NCBI RefSeq assembly: GCF_900105945.1
Contig: NZ_FNSO01000004.1
Location: 930,001-994,000 of the forward strand
DNA from: Amycolatopsis tolypomycina
Lineage (GTDB): Bacteria > Actinomycetota > Actinomycetes > Mycobacteriales > Pseudonocardiaceae
DNA length: 64,000 nucleotides
Reading direction: 5' to 3'
Part shown: positions 32,898 to 41,073 of the stretch, piece after piece
How positions within the stretch are numbered: position 1 is the first letter of the stretch
Layout: each line of letters opens with the position of its first letter
The notes under the pieces: model-generated
Database searches by the model: none
Told to the model about the DNA's origin: nothing
The model's input: only the letters and a program-made list of their open reading frames with translations
Translations under genes and position numbers: made by a program

Positions 32898-33646
32898 GTT
32901 ACAAAGCGAGTTTCCGGGTCTGGCGCGGCGACGCCGCCGGCGGCGGGCTGCAGGACTTCACGGTGGAGGTCAACGAGGGCGAGGTCGTCCTCGACATCAT
33001 CCACCGCCTGCAGGCGACCCAGGCCGCGGACCTCGCCGTGCGCTGGAACTGCAAGGCGGGCAAGTGCGGCTCGTGCTCGGCGGAGATCAACGGCCGCCCG
33101 CGCCTGCTGTGCATGACGCGGATGTCGACGTTCACCGAGGACGAGGTGATCACGGTGACGCCGATGCGGACGTTCCCGGTGATCCGCGACCTCGTCACCG
33201 ACGTGTCGTTCAACTACACGAAGGCGCGCGAGATCCCGTCGTTCACGCCGCCGGCGGACCTGAAGCCGGGCGAGTACCGGATGCAGCAGGTCGACGTCGA
33301 GCGGTCGCAGGAGTTCCGCAAGTGCATCGAGTGCTTCCTGTGCCAGAACACCTGCCACGTGGTGCGCGACCACGAGGAGAACAAGGAAGCCTTCGCCGGG
33401 CCGCGGTACCTGATGCGCATCGCCGAGCTGGAGATGCACCCGCTGGACGTCGCCGACCGCCGGGACGCGGCCCAGGACGAGCACGGACTCGGGTACTGCA
33501 ACATCACGAAGTGCTGTTCGGAGGTGTGCCCGGAGGGGATCCACATCACCGACAACGCGCTCATCCCGATGAAGGAGCGCGTCGCGGACCGCAAGTACGA
33601 CCCGATCGTGTGGCTGGGCAACAAGCTGTTCCGCCGGGACAAGTAG
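32894..33646 (+). CDS. sdhB: succinate dehydrogenase iron-sulfur subunit
   Basis: 250 residues. The N-terminal ferredoxin domain has Cys53, Cys58, Cys61 and Cys73 for the [2Fe-2S] cluster (CKAGKCGSC). The C-terminal domain has CIECFLCQNTC (144-154) and YCNITKCCSEVCPEGI (201-215) for the [4Fe-4S] and [3Fe-4S] clusters. It carries electrons from the flavin to the membrane anchor. Translationally coupled to sdhA (ATGA) and, unusually, followed immediately by a TTG-started amidohydrolase. Confidence 0.95.
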   Translation: MSYKASFRVWRGDAAGGGLQDFTVEVNEGEVVLDIIHRLQATQAADLAVRWNCKAGKCGSCSAEINGRPRLLCMTRMSTFTEDEVITVTPMRTFPVIRDLVTDVSFNYTKAREIPSFTPPADLKPGEYRMQQVDVERSQEFRKCIECFLCQNTCHVVRDHEENKEAFAGPRYLMRIAELEMHPLDVADRRDAAQDEHGLGYCNITKCCSEVCPEGIHITDNALIPMKERVADRKYDPIVWLGNKLFRRDK

Positions 33647-34774
33647 TTGCCGCGGCCGGCCGCCGGCTGCGTGGTGCTCGCCGGGGCGCGGGTGTTCGAT
33701 CCCGAAACCGGCGAGACCACGCGCGCGGACGTGCGGCTGGACGGCTCGCGCATCGCCGAGGTCGGCCGGGGGCTGGACGGCCCGCGCGTCGACTGCTCGG
33801 GCGGGTTGCTGATCCCCGGGCTCATCGACTGCCACGTGCACGTGGCCTTCCCGCGGCCCGAGCCGCTGCCGCGCAGTGCTCGGGTGCTCGAAGCCGTGCC
33901 GGTGCTGCGGGGGCTGCTGGTGCGCGGGATCACCACCGTCCGGGACGCGTGGGGCGCCGACGCCGGGCACAAGCACGCACTGCGCGCAGGGTGGATCGCC
34001 GGGCCCGACCTGCTGATCAGCCTGCGCCAGCTGAGCCCGACCGGCGGGCTCGGCGACGGCTGGGAGCCGCCCGCGGGCGCCGTCGACCACTTCGGTGACC
34101 CGTCGCTGCCGGACCCGCTGTTCGACGGGCCGGACGCGGCGCGCGCGGCTGTCCGCCGGATGGTGCGCGCGGGCGCCGACTGGATCAAGGTCGGCGCGAG
34201 CGGGGCGATGCGGGCCGTGCGCGAGGGAACGGACGTCCGGCCGACCGACGACGAGCTCGTCGCGCTGGTCGACGAAGCCCGCCGCTGCGGCCGGGACGTC
34301 CTGGCCCACGCACACACCTCCGCCGCGGTCGTCTCGGCCGTCCGCGCCGGGGCGCGCAGCGTCGAGCACGGCACCTTCCTCGACGACGACGCCGTGGCCG
34401 CGCTCGAGCACGCCTGGTACGTGCCGACGCTCGCGCCGATCAGCGCGGGCGAGTTCGCCGAGACGCACCGGCGTTCGCTTCGCCTCGCGGGGGAAGCGGG
34501 TGTCCGCATCGCCGCCGGCTCCGACCTCGCCCCGCGTCCTCATGTCGACTTGACGACCGAGCTGCGGCTGCTGGCCGCGGTGCTCGGCGAGGCGGCCGCC
34601 CTGAAGGCGGCCACCACCGAGGCCGCGCGGCTGCTCCGCCTCGACGACGACCGCGGCCGCATCGAGCCGGGGTTGCGTGCCGACCTGGTGCTGCTGGACG
34701 GCACGGACCTCGACCTGACGGACCTGCCCGGCCGGACCCGCGCGGTCTGGCACGACGGGAGGCGTGTCAGCTGA
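33647..34774 (+). CDS. metal-dependent amidohydrolase (imidazolonepropionase/prolidase-like)
   Basis: 375 residues. The metal motif LIPGLIDCHVHVAF lies near residue 58, the probable carboxylated lysine region is GADWIKVGASGAM, then VLAHAHTSAAVVSAVRAGARSVEHGTFL (two histidines) and AAGSDLAPRP (final aspartate). The fold is a TIM barrel with an N-terminal beta-sandwich (AGARVFDPETGETTRADVRLDG) and closes at GLRADLVLLDGTDLDL. It hydrolyses an amide bond in an unknown small molecule or dipeptide. TTG 33647 touches the sdhB stop; GTG 33671 is an alternative. The contact means read-through from the sdh operon. Confidence 0.88.
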   Translation: MPRPAAGCVVLAGARVFDPETGETTRADVRLDGSRIAEVGRGLDGPRVDCSGGLLIPGLIDCHVHVAFPRPEPLPRSARVLEAVPVLRGLLVRGITTVRDAWGADAGHKHALRAGWIAGPDLLISLRQLSPTGGLGDGWEPPAGAVDHFGDPSLPDPLFDGPDAARAAVRRMVRAGADWIKVGASGAMRAVREGTDVRPTDDELVALVDEARRCGRDVLAHAHTSAAVVSAVRAGARSVEHGTFLDDDAVAALEHAWYVPTLAPISAGEFAETHRRSLRLAGEAGVRIAAGSDLAPRPHVDLTTELRLLAAVLGEAAALKAATTEAARLLRLDDDRGRIEPGLRADLVLLDGTDLDLTDLPGRTRAVWHDGRRVS

Positions 34775-34799
34775 CCGCGGCGGCTCCGGCACGGGCCTG

Positions 34800-34835
34800 G
34801 CTGCCCGGCATGACGGGTCAGCACGTCCGGGCAGC
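34800..34835. terminator. hairpin between amidohydrolase and DUF5753 regulator genes
   Basis: GCTGCCCGG (34800-34808) pairs with CCGGGCAGC (34827-34835), 9 bp with an 18-nt loop. It lies between the two convergent stops and can end the sdh-amidohydrolase transcript. Confidence 0.55.
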
Positions 34836-34871
34836 TCCCTTCCGGGTGGGGAGGCCTGGCCGGCCGCGACC

Positions 34872-35732
34872 TCAGCGGTCGAGGCCGGCCAGGCGTTCGT
34901 ACTCGTCGGCGAACCGGACGAGCCATTCCCGCGAGCGCCCCTCGGACAGGGCCACCTGTTCCAGGCGGGTGACGAGGAGGTAGAAGGCCTCCACCGCGAT
35001 GCGGTCGTCCACGAACAACCCCGCGGTGTAGGTCTCCTCGTAGACCACGGGTGGGTGCTCGAGGAACTCCATGACCGTGAACGTCGTGCTCAGCATGCGG
35101 AACGTGGGATCCGCCTCCGGCACCACGCGGATGACGCAGTGCGGGAGGTTCGTGGCCAGCACGAGGTTCTGCAGCTGTTCGTGCATGAGGGCCGGACCGC
35201 CCACCACCGAACGCAGGGCGCGCTCGTGCACGAAGAAGGTGCAGTGCGGCGGGGCGTGGCGCTGCAGCAGCTGCTGCCGGTCGACCCGGGCCCGGGTCAG
35301 CACGTCCAGCCTGTCGGTGGTGTAGCGCCCGGTGAGTTCGAAACAGGTGTGGACGTAGTCCTCCGTCTGCAGCATGCCGGGGACGGCGGCCGGGCTGTAG
35401 TACACCAGCGAGCTCGCCAGGCTTTCCTGGACGACGAGCGACTTCATCGGGTCGGCGAGCCTGTCGAAGTGGGGCCGCACCCAGTACAGGTCGCCAGGCG
35501 GGGCGGCGAGCTCGAGCAGCCGCGCGCGTTCGGCCGCGCCTGTCCCGCAGTGGGCGAGGTAGATCGCGGCGTCGACCGGCGAGATCCGACGCCCGTTCTC
35601 CCAGGCCGACACCTTCGACGGCGACCAGTCCGCGCGACGGGCCAGCTCGCGCAGGGTCATCCGTTTCCGCTCGCGCTGGCCCCTGAGCTCGAAGGCCATT
35701 TCGCGCGTGCGCACCGTGCTCTTTTCGGTCAT
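34872..35732 (-). CDS. XRE-family regulator with DUF5753 domain
   Basis: 286 residues. Residues about 12-75 form a helix-turn-helix (MTLRELARRADWSPSKVSAWENGRRISPVDAAIYL). Residues about 95-280 are the DUF5753 domain, recognisable by VYYSPAAVPGMLQTEDYVHTCFE and YEETYTAGLFVDDRIAVEAFYLL. This class is very abundant in Streptomyces and Amycolatopsis and is often paired with a small DUF397 gene. No DUF397 partner is visible here in the adjacent sequence. The regulator probably controls development or secondary metabolism, as relatives do, but the targets are unknown. The gene converges on the sdh operon and its 5' side faces the repeat-bearing gap. Confidence 0.9.
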   Translation of the reverse strand: MTEKSTVRTREMAFELRGQRERKRMTLRELARRADWSPSKVSAWENGRRISPVDAAIYLAHCGTGAAERARLLELAAPPGDLYWVRPHFDRLADPMKSLVVQESLASSLVYYSPAAVPGMLQTEDYVHTCFELTGRYTTDRLDVLTRARVDRQQLLQRHAPPHCTFFVHERALRSVVGGPALMHEQLQNLVLATNLPHCVIRVVPEADPTFRMLSTTFTVMEFLEHPPVVYEETYTAGLFVDDRIAVEAFYLLVTRLEQVALSEGRSREWLVRFADEYERLAGLDR

Positions 35733-36424
35733 GCCCGCACGCTAGAGGGAGGCTCTGACAAAACGGCGTACGCCGCGCGCGGATTCACCGCAAGGAGGTC
35801 GGTGTTTCGCCTGTGTGACAACGAAACCGGGCGCGACGCGGTGCGAAGCGGCTTCGCTTGATGAAGCGTGCTTCGCGCCTTCGCGCGGCTTCGTGCGCGT
35901 TTGTTTTTGAAAGCTGCGAGGCTCGGGGTGTCGAATTCTGTATAAGCGGTTTTTGGTCTGCGGGGCTTTCGTGGCGCGGGGTTGATGGAGATGTTCGGGT
36001 ATCGTTCCGGGGCACGGCGTTGGCTCCCGCGACCGGTGTTGCTGCGCGGGCGGGGCGCAAGCAGGTCGCTGCGCTCGGTGCCCGCATTCTCGCCCACTTG
36101 GTCCCGGAGGGTTCCGCGCGCTGAACGCACCGAACGCCACATTGGGTGCGTCCAACGCACCGAACGCCACATTGGGGCGCTTCCGGCCCCGCGACCGGCC
36201 GACCGGTGACACTGAGCCGGTGGCTCCGACGCGGGAGTTGTTCCTGCGGCGGAAAAGAACCGGGATGCGGGAGTCGAGTGGCCGGTTCGACGACGAGACC
36301 GGTACCCGGGCCGGTGCGTTGCTCGATGCCTTGGCTGAGCGTCGTACCGGGGATCTCAACTCTCCGGATCTGCCGATGCAGGCGGGGGAACGAGCCGACC
36401 GGCGCAGCCTGACCTCCCCGGACA
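35733..36424. other. 692-nt gene-poor stretch with a dispersed repeat
   Basis: No convincing gene was found. About 35850-36000 is locally AT-rich (GTTTGTTTTTGAAAGC and GTATAAGCGG are visible), unlike the rest of the window. The right part contains the repeat listed at 36124-36182. From about 36220 to 36424 a plus-strand frame encodes a plausible hydrophilic sequence (RELFLRRKRTGMRESSG and onwards) that I cannot assign. It may be a decayed gene. Confidence 0.5.
36124..36182 (+). repeat. dispersed intergenic repeat, locus A
   Basis: Two 23-nt copies of a unit ending CCACATTGGG (36124-36146 and 36154-36176; unit starts AACGCACCGAACG) recur with a 30-nt period and are followed by GCGCTT. The same unit, in three copies including an inverted one, lies at 61988-62070 some 26 kb away. 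No coding sequence is involved. Confidence 0.85.
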
Positions 36425-37354
36425 TCACCGCCCGGACAGGCCCGTGGCGTCGAGCCGTCTCAAGGCGTTGCCGAGGAATGCGTCCCGGCGCTGTCCCAGA
36501 ATGCCCGCGTCGAGATCCGTTCTGCCCTGGTCGTGCAGGGCCGGCACGCAGAATGCCATGTCGGCCAAAGTTCCCAACGCTGCCACGACGTCCCAGTAGG
36601 CGACCTGGTCCGCGCGGCGGTTTGCCGCTCGCTGCCAACCTTCCAGCACTTGCTCGGCTGCCGGGAGGCCGAACATCAACGCTGCGTCGAACCGGGCGCT
36701 GCCGAGGTCTATTCCCGGTGGGCCCGCTCCGGCGCAGTCCCAATCCACGAGGCCGGTGCAGCGGTCGCCCGACCACAGGGTGTTGCCGAACCACAAATCA
36801 CCGTGGACGAAGACCGTTGGGCCCTCCGGCACCGGGAGGCGGGACAGGCGATCCTCCGCCTCCGCCAACAATGCCGTGGTGCCCTTCTCGCGGCGTTGGG
36901 CCGCGAAGTCCACGTCCGCGATCGAACGGGTGCGCCGCGGCAGCGCGGTCCGAGGCGTCAGCGGGACCGACTGCAGCGCGGCCGCCGTGGCTCCCAGGCC
37001 GCGCAGCCGCTCGGGGGACGCGACCGGCGGGATCCGGCTGTGCCCGGGCAGGACCGTGGTCAGCACCGCCGGCACACCCGCCGCTGCGCCGTCCAGGTCG
37101 GTGGCGATCAGCCTGGCCGCGGGCAGGCCGTGGTCGCCGGCGAGTCGGAGGGCCGCGACCTCCGTGGCGAACCGCTGTCGGTGCTCGGGGTCGGTGGGGT
37201 CGCCGAGCCGGAGCACGGCCGCCTCGACTCGGGCGGCCGGGGCGAAGCGCACCAGCCACGGGTTGGCCTGCTCCCGCAGGCCGGTGACCGTGGCCACCCG
37301 GGCGTCGCCGCCGATTGCGGCTGTTACCCAGCTCAGTATCTCTTCGGACAGCAT
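36425..37354 (-). CDS. aminoglycoside phosphotransferase (APH)-family kinase
   Basis: 309 residues with the small-molecule kinase fold. The Brenner motif VFVHGDLWFGNTLW lies near residue 182 (catalytic Asp in HGDLWFGN) and the metal motif GLVDWDCAGAGPPGIDLG lies about 20 residues later. These match aminoglycoside/macrolide/choline-type kinases. The substrate is unknown, and a resistance role is possible but not shown. The ATG at 37354 follows the SDR stop directly (TAG-ATG), so it is co-translated with the SDR gene. Confidence 0.88.
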   Translation of the reverse strand: MLSEEILSWVTAAIGGDARVATVTGLREQANPWLVRFAPAARVEAAVLRLGDPTDPEHRQRFATEVAALRLAGDHGLPAARLIATDLDGAAAGVPAVLTTVLPGHSRIPPVASPERLRGLGATAAALQSVPLTPRTALPRRTRSIADVDFAAQRREKGTTALLAEAEDRLSRLPVPEGPTVFVHGDLWFGNTLWSGDRCTGLVDWDCAGAGPPGIDLGSARFDAALMFGLPAAEQVLEGWQRAANRRADQVAYWDVVAALGTLADMAFCVPALHDQGRTDLDAGILGQRRDAFLGNALRRLDATGLSGR

Positions 37355-38092
37355 CTAGCCGAGTGCGCGGCCGCCGTCGACGAGCAGGCGCTGGCCCGTG
37401 ATGAAGCCCGACTCCTCCGAGGCGAAGAAGCTCACCGCCGCCGCCACGTCTTCCGGGGTGCCCAGGCGGCCTGCCGGTACCCCGGCCAGGTAGGCCTCCC
37501 GCACGGCCTGGGGGACCTCCGCGTGCCGCTCCACCGGGACGAACCCGGGCGCCACCGTGTTGACCGTGATGCCGTCCGGGGCCAGCTCGCGGGCCCACGC
37601 CCGGACCAGCCCGACCTGGGCGCTCTTGGCCGTCGCGTACGCCGACCGGCCGGGGGGCGGGCGGTCCGCCACCTCCGAGTCGATGTGCACGATGCGGCCG
37701 TGGCCGCGGGCGCGCATCCCCGGCAGCACCGCGTGGCCCAGGAGCACCGGTGACCGCACGAAGAAGTCCAGCTGCGCCACATGCTCCGGCCAGCCGGTCG
37801 ACGACAGCGGTGCCTCCGGCTGCGGGCCGGTCGCGTTGACCACCAGCACGCCGATCGGGCCCAGCACCGCCGTCACCGCGTCGACGAGCTCGCCGACCTG
37901 GCGGCGGTCGGTCACGTCCGCCGCGAACGCCGCCGCGCGGCCGCCCTCGGCGAGGATGCTCTCCGCGGCCGTCTTCAGGTCCGCGTCGTCGTCGCGGCCG
38001 TTGACCGCGACGGCGAACCCGTCGCGGGCCAGCCGGCGGGCGATCACCCGGCCGAGACCCCGTGAACTGCCCGTCACCAGTGCGACACCCAT
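37355..38092 (-). CDS. SDR-family oxidoreductase (3-oxoacyl-ACP reductase-like)
   Basis: 245 residues. The NAD(P)-binding motif TGSSRGLGRVIA is at residues 8-19. The catalytic triad is Ser in HIDSEVADRP, Tyr and Lys in SAYATAKS, and the C-terminal cap reads GFITGQRLLVDGGRALG. The sequence is closest to FabG-like reductases of unknown substrate. NADP preference is suggested by the basic RDDD-preceding region (NGRDD), not proved. The AGGAG before its start lies within 15 nt of the IS110 transposase stop, so its ribosome site and expression may come from the inserted element. Confidence 0.9.
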   Translation of the reverse strand: MGVALVTGSSRGLGRVIARRLARDGFAVAVNGRDDDADLKTAAESILAEGGRAAAFAADVTDRRQVGELVDAVTAVLGPIGVLVVNATGPQPEAPLSSTGWPEHVAQLDFFVRSPVLLGHAVLPGMRARGHGRIVHIDSEVADRPPPGRSAYATAKSAQVGLVRAWARELAPDGITVNTVAPGFVPVERHAEVPQAVREAYLAGVPAGRLGTPEDVAAAVSFFASEESGFITGQRLLVDGGRALG

Positions 38093-38097
38093 GCGTT

Positions 38098-39250
38098 GCT
38101 CCTATGTCAAGCCGCTGCGGGGAGCGTGGTTGGTTGTTGGGTCGTGTCGTGGTGGAGGGTGTTGTAGACGACGCGGGCGAGGCGTCGTTTGAGGGCGCGG
38201 AGTGCTTCCATGGTGGTGTCTCCGGTGGTTCGGCGTCGGTGGATGTAGTCGCGGCCGGGGCCGGCCAGGCGGGTTTGGGTGACGGCGATGCGGTGCAGCG
38301 CGGCGTTGAGTTGTCGGTTGCCGCCGCGGGCGAGGCGGTGTCGGTTTGTCTTGCCGGAGGAGGCGGGGATGGGGGCGACGCCGGCGTGCATGGCGAAGCA
38401 GGCTTCGGAGCGGAACCGGGTCACGTTGGCGGTTTCGCCGACGATTTTCGCTGCGGTCAGGGCACCGCAGCCGGGTATGGCGAGCAGGCGGGGTGCGAGG
38501 TGAGCCATCCGCTGGGCGAGTTCCCGCTCCAGTGCGTTGGCGCGGACGGTGAGTGCCCGGATGTCGGTGACCAGCTCGGTGGCGATGCGCACCACCATCG
38601 ATGCCGGCTGCTGGGCCAGCCAGGCGGTGAGCCGGTCGAGTTCGCAGAGCCGGTCCAGGCTGCGGGCGGTGGGGTCGAGTTCGGGGTCGAGTTCGTGTAG
38701 GTGCCAGCGCAGCCGGTTCTGCATCTGGGTGCGGGTGTTGACCAGGTCTTCGCGGTGGTCGACGAGCAGTTTGACCTCGCGGGAGACGCTGTCGTGTGTG
38801 GCGGCCGGCAGGTTCGGTTCGCGCAGCGCGGCCCGGGCGATGGCCAGTGCGTCGATCGGGTCTGACTTGCCGCGCGTGCGCGCCGAGGAGCGAGCTCCGG
38901 CCATCAGCTTCGGCGGGACCCGGACCACGGTCTGGCCTGCGGCGAGCAGCGCTCGTTCCAGCCGGGTCGACACGTGCCGGCAGTCCTCCACCGCGAACGT
39001 CAGCTCGGTGTCTGGCCAGTTGCGCAGTGCCCAGCGCAGCAGCTGCCGGTGACCGGCATCGGTCGCGCGCACCGTCTTCTGGTCGAGTTTGCGCCCTACC
39101 TGCTCGACCGCGACCGCGGTGTGGGTGTTCTTGTGGACATCGATACCCAGCATCACCACCATGGGGATGGTCTCCTTCCAGCTCGAAGGGACGGCTGGGC
39201 CGGCCGGCGGACACACCTCAGTGGGGGCGCTGCCACGCTCCTATCAAGTC
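38098..39250 (-). mobile_element. IS110-family insertion sequence (boundaries approximate)
   Basis: Contains an intact IS110-type transposase. Outside the gene, related sequences stand on both sides: CTTGACATAGGAGC at 38098-38111 and CTTGATAGGAGC at 39238-39249 (minus-strand reading). They may mark the element's ends. IS110 elements have no standard inverted repeats or target duplication, so these limits are approximate. The left non-coding end could extend to about 39426, where the glu operon terminator begins. Confidence 0.55.
38107..39162 (-). CDS. IS110-family transposase
   Basis: 351 residues from ATG 39162 with GGAAGGAG 9 nt upstream. The N-terminal RuvC-like DEDD domain starts MLGIDVHKNTHTAVAV (first Asp at residue 8), continues with DTELTFAVEDCRHVSTRL and has KSDPIDALAIARAAL. 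The C-terminal Tnp_20 domain has LLAIPGCGALTAAKIVGE and FAMHAGVAPIPASSGK, carrying the serine nucleophile region, and ends in LKRRLARVVYNTLHH. IS110 transposases are guided by a bridge RNA made from the element's non-coding end. The gene is full-length without frameshift, so it may be active. It sits between the SDR gene and the gluABCD terminator. Confidence 0.92.
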   Translation of the reverse strand: MVVMLGIDVHKNTHTAVAVEQVGRKLDQKTVRATDAGHRQLLRWALRNWPDTELTFAVEDCRHVSTRLERALLAAGQTVVRVPPKLMAGARSSARTRGKSDPIDALAIARAALREPNLPAATHDSVSREVKLLVDHREDLVNTRTQMQNRLRWHLHELDPELDPTARSLDRLCELDRLTAWLAQQPASMVVRIATELVTDIRALTVRANALERELAQRMAHLAPRLLAIPGCGALTAAKIVGETANVTRFRSEACFAMHAGVAPIPASSGKTNRHRLARGGNRQLNAALHRIAVTQTRLAGPGRDYIHRRRTTGDTTMEALRALKRRLARVVYNTLHHDTTQQPTTLPAAA

Positions 39251-39468
39251 ACGCCGGTCGGCCCTGGCTCACCGGTGACCGGCACAACGCATGATCGCCA
39301 ACCCGCAAGCAGGTGGCAGCGACGCTACGAGCCAGGTCACCAGCGGCCAGGATCCCAACCACCGCAACAGCGGCAACACCACCCTGACACTGACGCCGAC
39401 GCTAGGCGACACCCCGGGACACGACAAGGCCCCCGGGACGGATCCCGGGGGCCTCGAACGGGTGAGAC
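39163..39468. other. gene-free stretch upstream of the IS110 transposase
   Basis: 306 nt with no gene. It contains the presumed non-coding left end of the IS110 element, GC-rich self-complementary runs (GCCGGCCGGC near 39195-39215 and CACCGGTG near 39271), and at its right edge the gluABCD terminator. A bridge RNA, if present, would be expected here. Confidence 0.45.
39427..39454 (-). terminator. terminator of the gluABCD operon
   Basis: A perfect 12-bp stem, AGGCCCCCGGGA and TCCCGGGGGCCT, with a 4-nt loop lies 15 nt after the gluD stop on the minus strand. It is the strongest hairpin in this part of the window. Confidence 0.85.
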
Positions 39469-40329
39469 TCAGGCCGAAGCGGCCGCGAGGTTCTCGGTCG
39501 CGGCCGGCGGGGCCGCCACGACCTTCTTGTTGCGGCGGTTGCGCCGTTCCAGGTACGTCGCCAGCGCCGTCAGCAGCAGGCACATCACGACGTAGATGGC
39601 CGTCGCCACGATCGTCGACGGCACGATCGGCCGCCCGAACGTGCCCTGCGAACCGATGTAACGCGCGTAGTACAGCAGCTCCTGGAACGTGATGATGAAG
39701 CCGAGCGCGGTGTCCTTGAGCAGCACGACCAGCTGGCTGATGATCGTCGGCAGCATCGCGCGGATCGCCTGCGGCAGCAGGACCAGGAACATCACCTGCG
39801 TCTTGCGCATGCCCAGCGCGTACGCGGCTTCGCTCTGGCCCTTCGGCAGCGACTGGATACCGGCGCGGAAGACCTCCGCGAGCACGGAGCCGTTGTACAG
39901 CGTCAGGCCGAACACCACGCCGAGGAACGGCGTCATCGGCACGCCGACCGTCGGCAGGCCGAAGTAGAACAGGAACATCAGGATCAGCGCCGGGATGGCC
40001 CGGAAGAACTCGACGACGAACCCGGCGATCCGGCGGATCCAGGCGTGGTCGGACAGCCGGCCGGCCGCGAAGATCGCGCCGAAGATCAGCGCGAGCACCG
40101 CGGCGGCGGCGAACGCCGCGACGGTCTGGAGCACCGCGTTGCCCAGGTCGCGCTGCACCTGCGCGTACTGCAGCCACTCCCACTTGCGGGCGGTGAACTG
40201 GCCGCTGTCGTAGAACCGCCACCCGATGTAGCCGATGAACGCGAGCACCACGAGCGTGCCGACCACCGCGTACGTGCGGTAGCGCAGCCGGGCCTTGGGA
40301 CCCGGGACGTCGAACAGGACGTTGCTCAT
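39469..40329 (-). CDS. gluD: glutamate-type amino acid ABC transporter permease
   Basis: 286 residues from ATG 40329, which overlaps the gluC stop by 4 nt (ATGA). Five or so membrane helices are visible. The EAA loop is SLPKGQSEAAYALGMRKTQVMFLVLLPQAIRAMLP, the cytoplasmic contact to the ATPase. The N-terminus is longer than in GluC, as in actinobacterial GluD. With GluC it forms the membrane channel of a polar amino-acid importer. Gene order ATPase, binding protein, permease, permease equals corynebacterial gluABCD. Confidence 0.9.
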   Translation of the reverse strand: MSNVLFDVPGPKARLRYRTYAVVGTLVVLAFIGYIGWRFYDSGQFTARKWEWLQYAQVQRDLGNAVLQTVAAFAAAAVLALIFGAIFAAGRLSDHAWIRRIAGFVVEFFRAIPALILMFLFYFGLPTVGVPMTPFLGVVFGLTLYNGSVLAEVFRAGIQSLPKGQSEAAYALGMRKTQVMFLVLLPQAIRAMLPTIISQLVVLLKDTALGFIITFQELLYYARYIGSQGTFGRPIVPSTIVATAIYVVMCLLLTALATYLERRNRRNKKVVAAPPAATENLAAASA

Positions 40330-40973
40330 CGGGCCACGCTCCAGCGCTTCTCCAGGCTGCGTTGGACGAACGACAGCACGGCGACCAGGATGATGAAGCC
40401 GAGGGCGACCCACAGCAGGCCGATCAGCTGGTTCTCACCGCGTTCGGACAGGTACGAGCGGATCGCGCCGGCCTCCGCGACGGAGAAACCGGCGGCGATG
40501 GTGGTGTTCTTCAGCAGCGCGATCAGGGTGCTGATCAGCGGCGGCACGACCGATCGCAGCGCCTGCGGCAGCACGATCTGGCCGAGGATCTGGCCGAAGG
40601 TCAGCCCCAGCGCCCGGCCCGCCTCGGCCTGGCCGACCGGCACCGTGTTGATGCCCGAGCGCACGACCTCGCAGATGAACGCCGAGGTGTACACGGTCAG
40701 CGCCGTCACCGCGGCCGGGAAGTAGTCGAGCTTCACGATGTCGAGCAGCGGGTACGCGAAGACGAAGAACGCGAACACCAGCGTGAGCGGGGTGTTCCGG
40801 GCGATCGTCACGTACACCGTGCCGACGGCGCGGAAGACGGGGACCGGGCTCACCCGCAGCATGGCCAGGATCGTGCCCCACACCAGGCTGCCGACGGCCG
40901 AGAGCAGGAACAGCTCGATCGTGGTGAGGAAGAACGGACCGAACAGGTCCAGGTTGTTGAGCAGGACGTCCAT
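40326..40973 (-). CDS. gluC: glutamate-type amino acid ABC transporter permease
   Basis: 215 residues, a short polar amino-acid permease with the HisMQ fold. The EAA motif is GQAEAGRALGLTFGQILGQIVLPQALRSVVPPL. The first segment (FFLTTIELFLLSAVGSLVWGTILAMLRVS) is the expected coupling-domain helix pair. Pairs with GluD. An inverted-repeat hairpin separates it from gluB, which may reduce its expression relative to the binding protein. Confidence 0.9.
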   Translation of the reverse strand: MDVLLNNLDLFGPFFLTTIELFLLSAVGSLVWGTILAMLRVSPVPVFRAVGTVYVTIARNTPLTLVFAFFVFAYPLLDIVKLDYFPAAVTALTVYTSAFICEVVRSGINTVPVGQAEAGRALGLTFGQILGQIVLPQALRSVVPPLISTLIALLKNTTIAAGFSVAEAGAIRSYLSERGENQLIGLLWVALGFIILVAVLSFVQRSLEKRWSVAR

Positions 40974-41026
40974 GGAGCCTTCCCCGCGTCCGTTTCGTTC
41001 AAGCGGTGGTCAAGGGGTGGATGTAC

Positions 41027-41066
41027 CGAGGCCGGTGGACCGGGCGCACCCGATCCACCGGCCTCG
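41027..41066 (-). terminator. gluB-gluC intergenic hairpin
   Basis: CGAGGCCGGTGGA (41027-41039) pairs with TCCACCGGCCTCG (41054-41066), a 13-bp perfect stem with a 14-nt loop just downstream of gluB. Partial termination or mRNA protection here would give excess binding protein over permease, as is common in ABC operons. Confidence 0.7.
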
Positions 41067-41073
41067 TGTCACG

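Noticed and set aside
36124..36182. CRISPR-like array
   Set aside because: Only two units, spacers are 7 nt and no cas genes; the unit is a dispersed repeat.
36142..37287. 381-codon plus-strand frame over repeat locus A and the APH gene
   Set aside because: Its second half is the antisense of the APH gene; the first third is repeat-derived or unassigned.
38102..39214. Second minus-strand frame of 370 codons over the IS110 transposase
   Set aside because: Arg/Pro-rich product in the neighbouring frame of a clear IS110 transposase.
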